Made by a program: the position numbers and the translations under genes | Shown here: positions 51,505 through 52,619 of the stretch, one piece after another | Layout of the letters: the number at the start of each line of letters is the position of its first letter | Position numbering within the stretch: position 1 is the first letter of the stretch | Notes under the pieces: generated by a model | Told to the model about the DNA's origin: nothing | What the model saw: the letters and a program-made list of their open reading frames with translations, nothing else | Databases searched by the model: none | NCBI GenBank assembly: GCA_050485385.1 | Contig: JBJHBG010000015.1 | Span: 1 to 52,619, forward strand | Reading direction: 5' to 3' | Source: RECO01 sp050485385 | Lineage (GTDB): Bacteria > Pseudomonadota > Alphaproteobacteria > Geminicoccales > Geminicoccaceae | Length of the DNA stretch: 52,619 nt

Positions 51505-52619
51505 ATGACCGAAAGCAAGCACGGCTTCGACACGCTGGCCCTGCACGCGGGATACAGCCCCGACCCGACGACCGGCGCACGGGCGGTGCCGATCTATCAG
51601 ACGACGTCGTTCGCGTTCGACGACGTCGACCACGCCGCCTCGCTGTTCAACCTCCAGCAGTTCGGCAACATCTACTCGCGGCTGACCAACCCGACCGTGT
51701 CGGTGCTGGAGGAGCGGGTGGCAGCGCTCGAGGGTGGCGTTGCCGCCTGTGCCATGGCGAGCGGCCATGCGGCCCAGCTCCTCACCTTCATGAACCTGCT
51801 TACGCCGGGGACCAACGTCGTCGCCAGCAAGAAGCTCTACGGCGGCTCGATCAGCCAGATGACGCAGACCTTCCCGCAGTTCGGCTGGGAGACGACCTTC
51901 GTCGACCCGCTGGACGTGGACGCCTTCGACGCGGCCATCGACGAGCGCACCCGCGCGGTCTTCGTCGAGAGCGTCTCCAATCCGGATGGCATCGTCTGCG
52001 ACATGGAGGCGATCGCCGAGGTGGCGCACGCCCATGGCGTGCCGCTGGTCGTCGACAACACCCTGCCCTCACCCGCCCTCTGCAATCCCTTGAAGTTCGG
52101 CGCCGACATCGTCACCCATTCGCTCACCAAGTACATGGGCGGCCAGGGCAACTCGATCGGCGGCGTGGTGGTCGAGGGCGGCAATTTCGATTGGGGAGCG
52201 TCCGGCAAGTATCCGCTGATGACGGAGCCTTGCGCCGCCTATCACGGGCTGCGCTTCTACGAGACCTTCGGCAGCTTCGCCATGACGGTGCGCAACAAGG
52301 CCATCGGCCTGCGCGACGTCGGCCCCGCCCTCTCGCCGTTCAACGCCTTCTTGATCATTCAGGGTATCGAGACCCTGAGCCTGCGGATGGAGCGCCACGT
52401 CGCCAACGCCGACAAGGTGGCGGCCTGGCTCGCCGAGCATCCGCAGGTGGCCTGGGTCTCCTATCCGCGCCTGCCGCAGAACCGGACGGCGCTCTTGGAG
52501 AAGTACTGCCCGAACGGCGTGGGCTCGGTCTTCACCATCGGCGTCAAGGGCGGCTACGCGATGGGCGTGAAGCTGGTCGATTCCTGCGAACTCTTCTCGC
52601 ACGTGGCCAACATCGGCGA
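51505..52619 (+). CDS. metY: O-acetylhomoserine sulfhydrylase (3' end beyond window)
   Basis: The first ~371 residues of a Cys/Met metabolism PLP enzyme. 'FDTLALHAGYSPDPTTGARA', 'PIYQTTSFAFDDVDHAASLF', 'IYSRLTNPTVSVLEERVAAL', 'ASGHAAQLLTFMNL' and the PLP lysine in 'IVTHSLTKYMGGQGNSIGG' fit MetY, which makes homocysteine from O-acetylhomoserine and sulfide. The gapped region after the lysine and 'PLMTEPCAAYHGLRFYETFG' distinguish it from cystathionine synthases. GGAGG sits eight bases before ATG 51505. The stop lies outside the window. Confidence 0.94.
   Translation, partial: MTESKHGFDTLALHAGYSPDPTTGARAVPIYQTTSFAFDDVDHAASLFNLQQFGNIYSRLTNPTVSVLEERVAALEGGVAACAMASGHAAQLLTFMNLLTPGTNVVASKKLYGGSISQMTQTFPQFGWETTFVDPLDVDAFDAAIDERTRAVFVESVSNPDGIVCDMEAIAEVAHAHGVPLVVDNTLPSPALCNPLKFGADIVTHSLTKYMGGQGNSIGGVVVEGGNFDWGASGKYPLMTEPCAAYHGLRFYETFGSFAMTVRNKAIGLRDVGPALSPFNAFLIIQGIETLSLRMERHVANADKVAAWLAEHPQVAWVSYPRLPQNRTALLEKYCPNGVGSVFTIGVKGGYAMGVKLVDSCELFSHVANIG

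Overview
The window is very GC-rich, densely packed chromosomal DNA that reads as an alphaproteobacterium, probably of the Rhodospirillales kind. The evidence is a 5-aminolevulinate synthase (HemA, the alphaproteobacterial route to heme), an olsB-olsA ornithine-lipid pair, a TRAP dicarboxylate-type transporter, a malyl-CoA thioesterase-like gene and mesaconyl-CoA hydratase beside sdhCDAB (ethylmalonyl-CoA pathway context), and an Rrf2-suf operon. The genus cannot be named from sequence reading alone. I see no phage, insertion sequence, plasmid gene or CRISPR array. Neighbouring genes are often joined by ATGA, GTGA or TGATG overlaps, and GTG and TTG starts are common.

Layout: 1-5966 holds a truncated argE-like deacylase (minus strand), an orphan peptide/opine-type binding protein, a mannose-1-phosphate guanylyltransferase, a secreted parvulin and argJ. 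5971-12961 holds a MutT Nudix enzyme, an AEC permease, hemA (minus), an N-formylglutamate amidohydrolase-like gene coupled to a patatin phospholipase, a secreted MetX-like hydrolase (minus) and a class III nucleotide cyclase. 13024-16764 is argD-argF-hslO plus a lipoprotein. 16927-21110 is a complete TRAP transporter (dctP, dctQ, dctM) followed by an M20 amidohydrolase. A tRNA-Ala(CGC), yggT and a DUF167 gene follow. 21989-28496 is a central-carbon block: mcl2-like gene, two divergent stand-alone receiver proteins, mesaconyl-CoA hydratase and sdhCDAB, closed by a strong bidirectional terminator at 28596-28623. 28647-30349 (minus) is olsB-olsA.

30350-31183 is the only poorly coding stretch. 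It holds an AT-rich patch with an unlisted 54-residue single-pass membrane protein and a GC-rich stretch with a 9-bp hairpin and an 18-bp direct repeat. Then come a cytochrome P450, a convergently overlapping histidine kinase/response regulator pair (minus) and, divergent from it, a DegP/Do serine protease; together the last three look like an envelope-stress module. 36159-37253 (minus) is a cupin-type XRE regulator with a GNAT enzyme. 37357-39479 is a translationally coupled pair that I cannot assign to a known system: a four-helix membrane protein with a long extracytoplasmic coiled coil, and a membrane-anchored ClpP/SppA-fold serine protease.

39528-45256 (minus) is the suf operon in the order rrf2-sufB-sufC-sufD-sufS-sufT, with a readable promoter and candidate operator. 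45409-46885 (minus) is rplM-rpsI-GNAT. The window ends on the plus strand with a small periplasmic molybdopterin-fold protein coupled to a GGDEF-EAL protein, an enoyl-CoA hydratase-like gene, a CoA-binding protein and the start of metY (O-acetylhomoserine sulfhydrylase). The most worthwhile leads are the coiled-coil/ClpP-like pair, the periplasmic molybdopterin-fold/c-di-GMP pair, the receiver pair inside the ethylmalonyl-CoA/succinate dehydrogenase block, and the 54-residue membrane microprotein.
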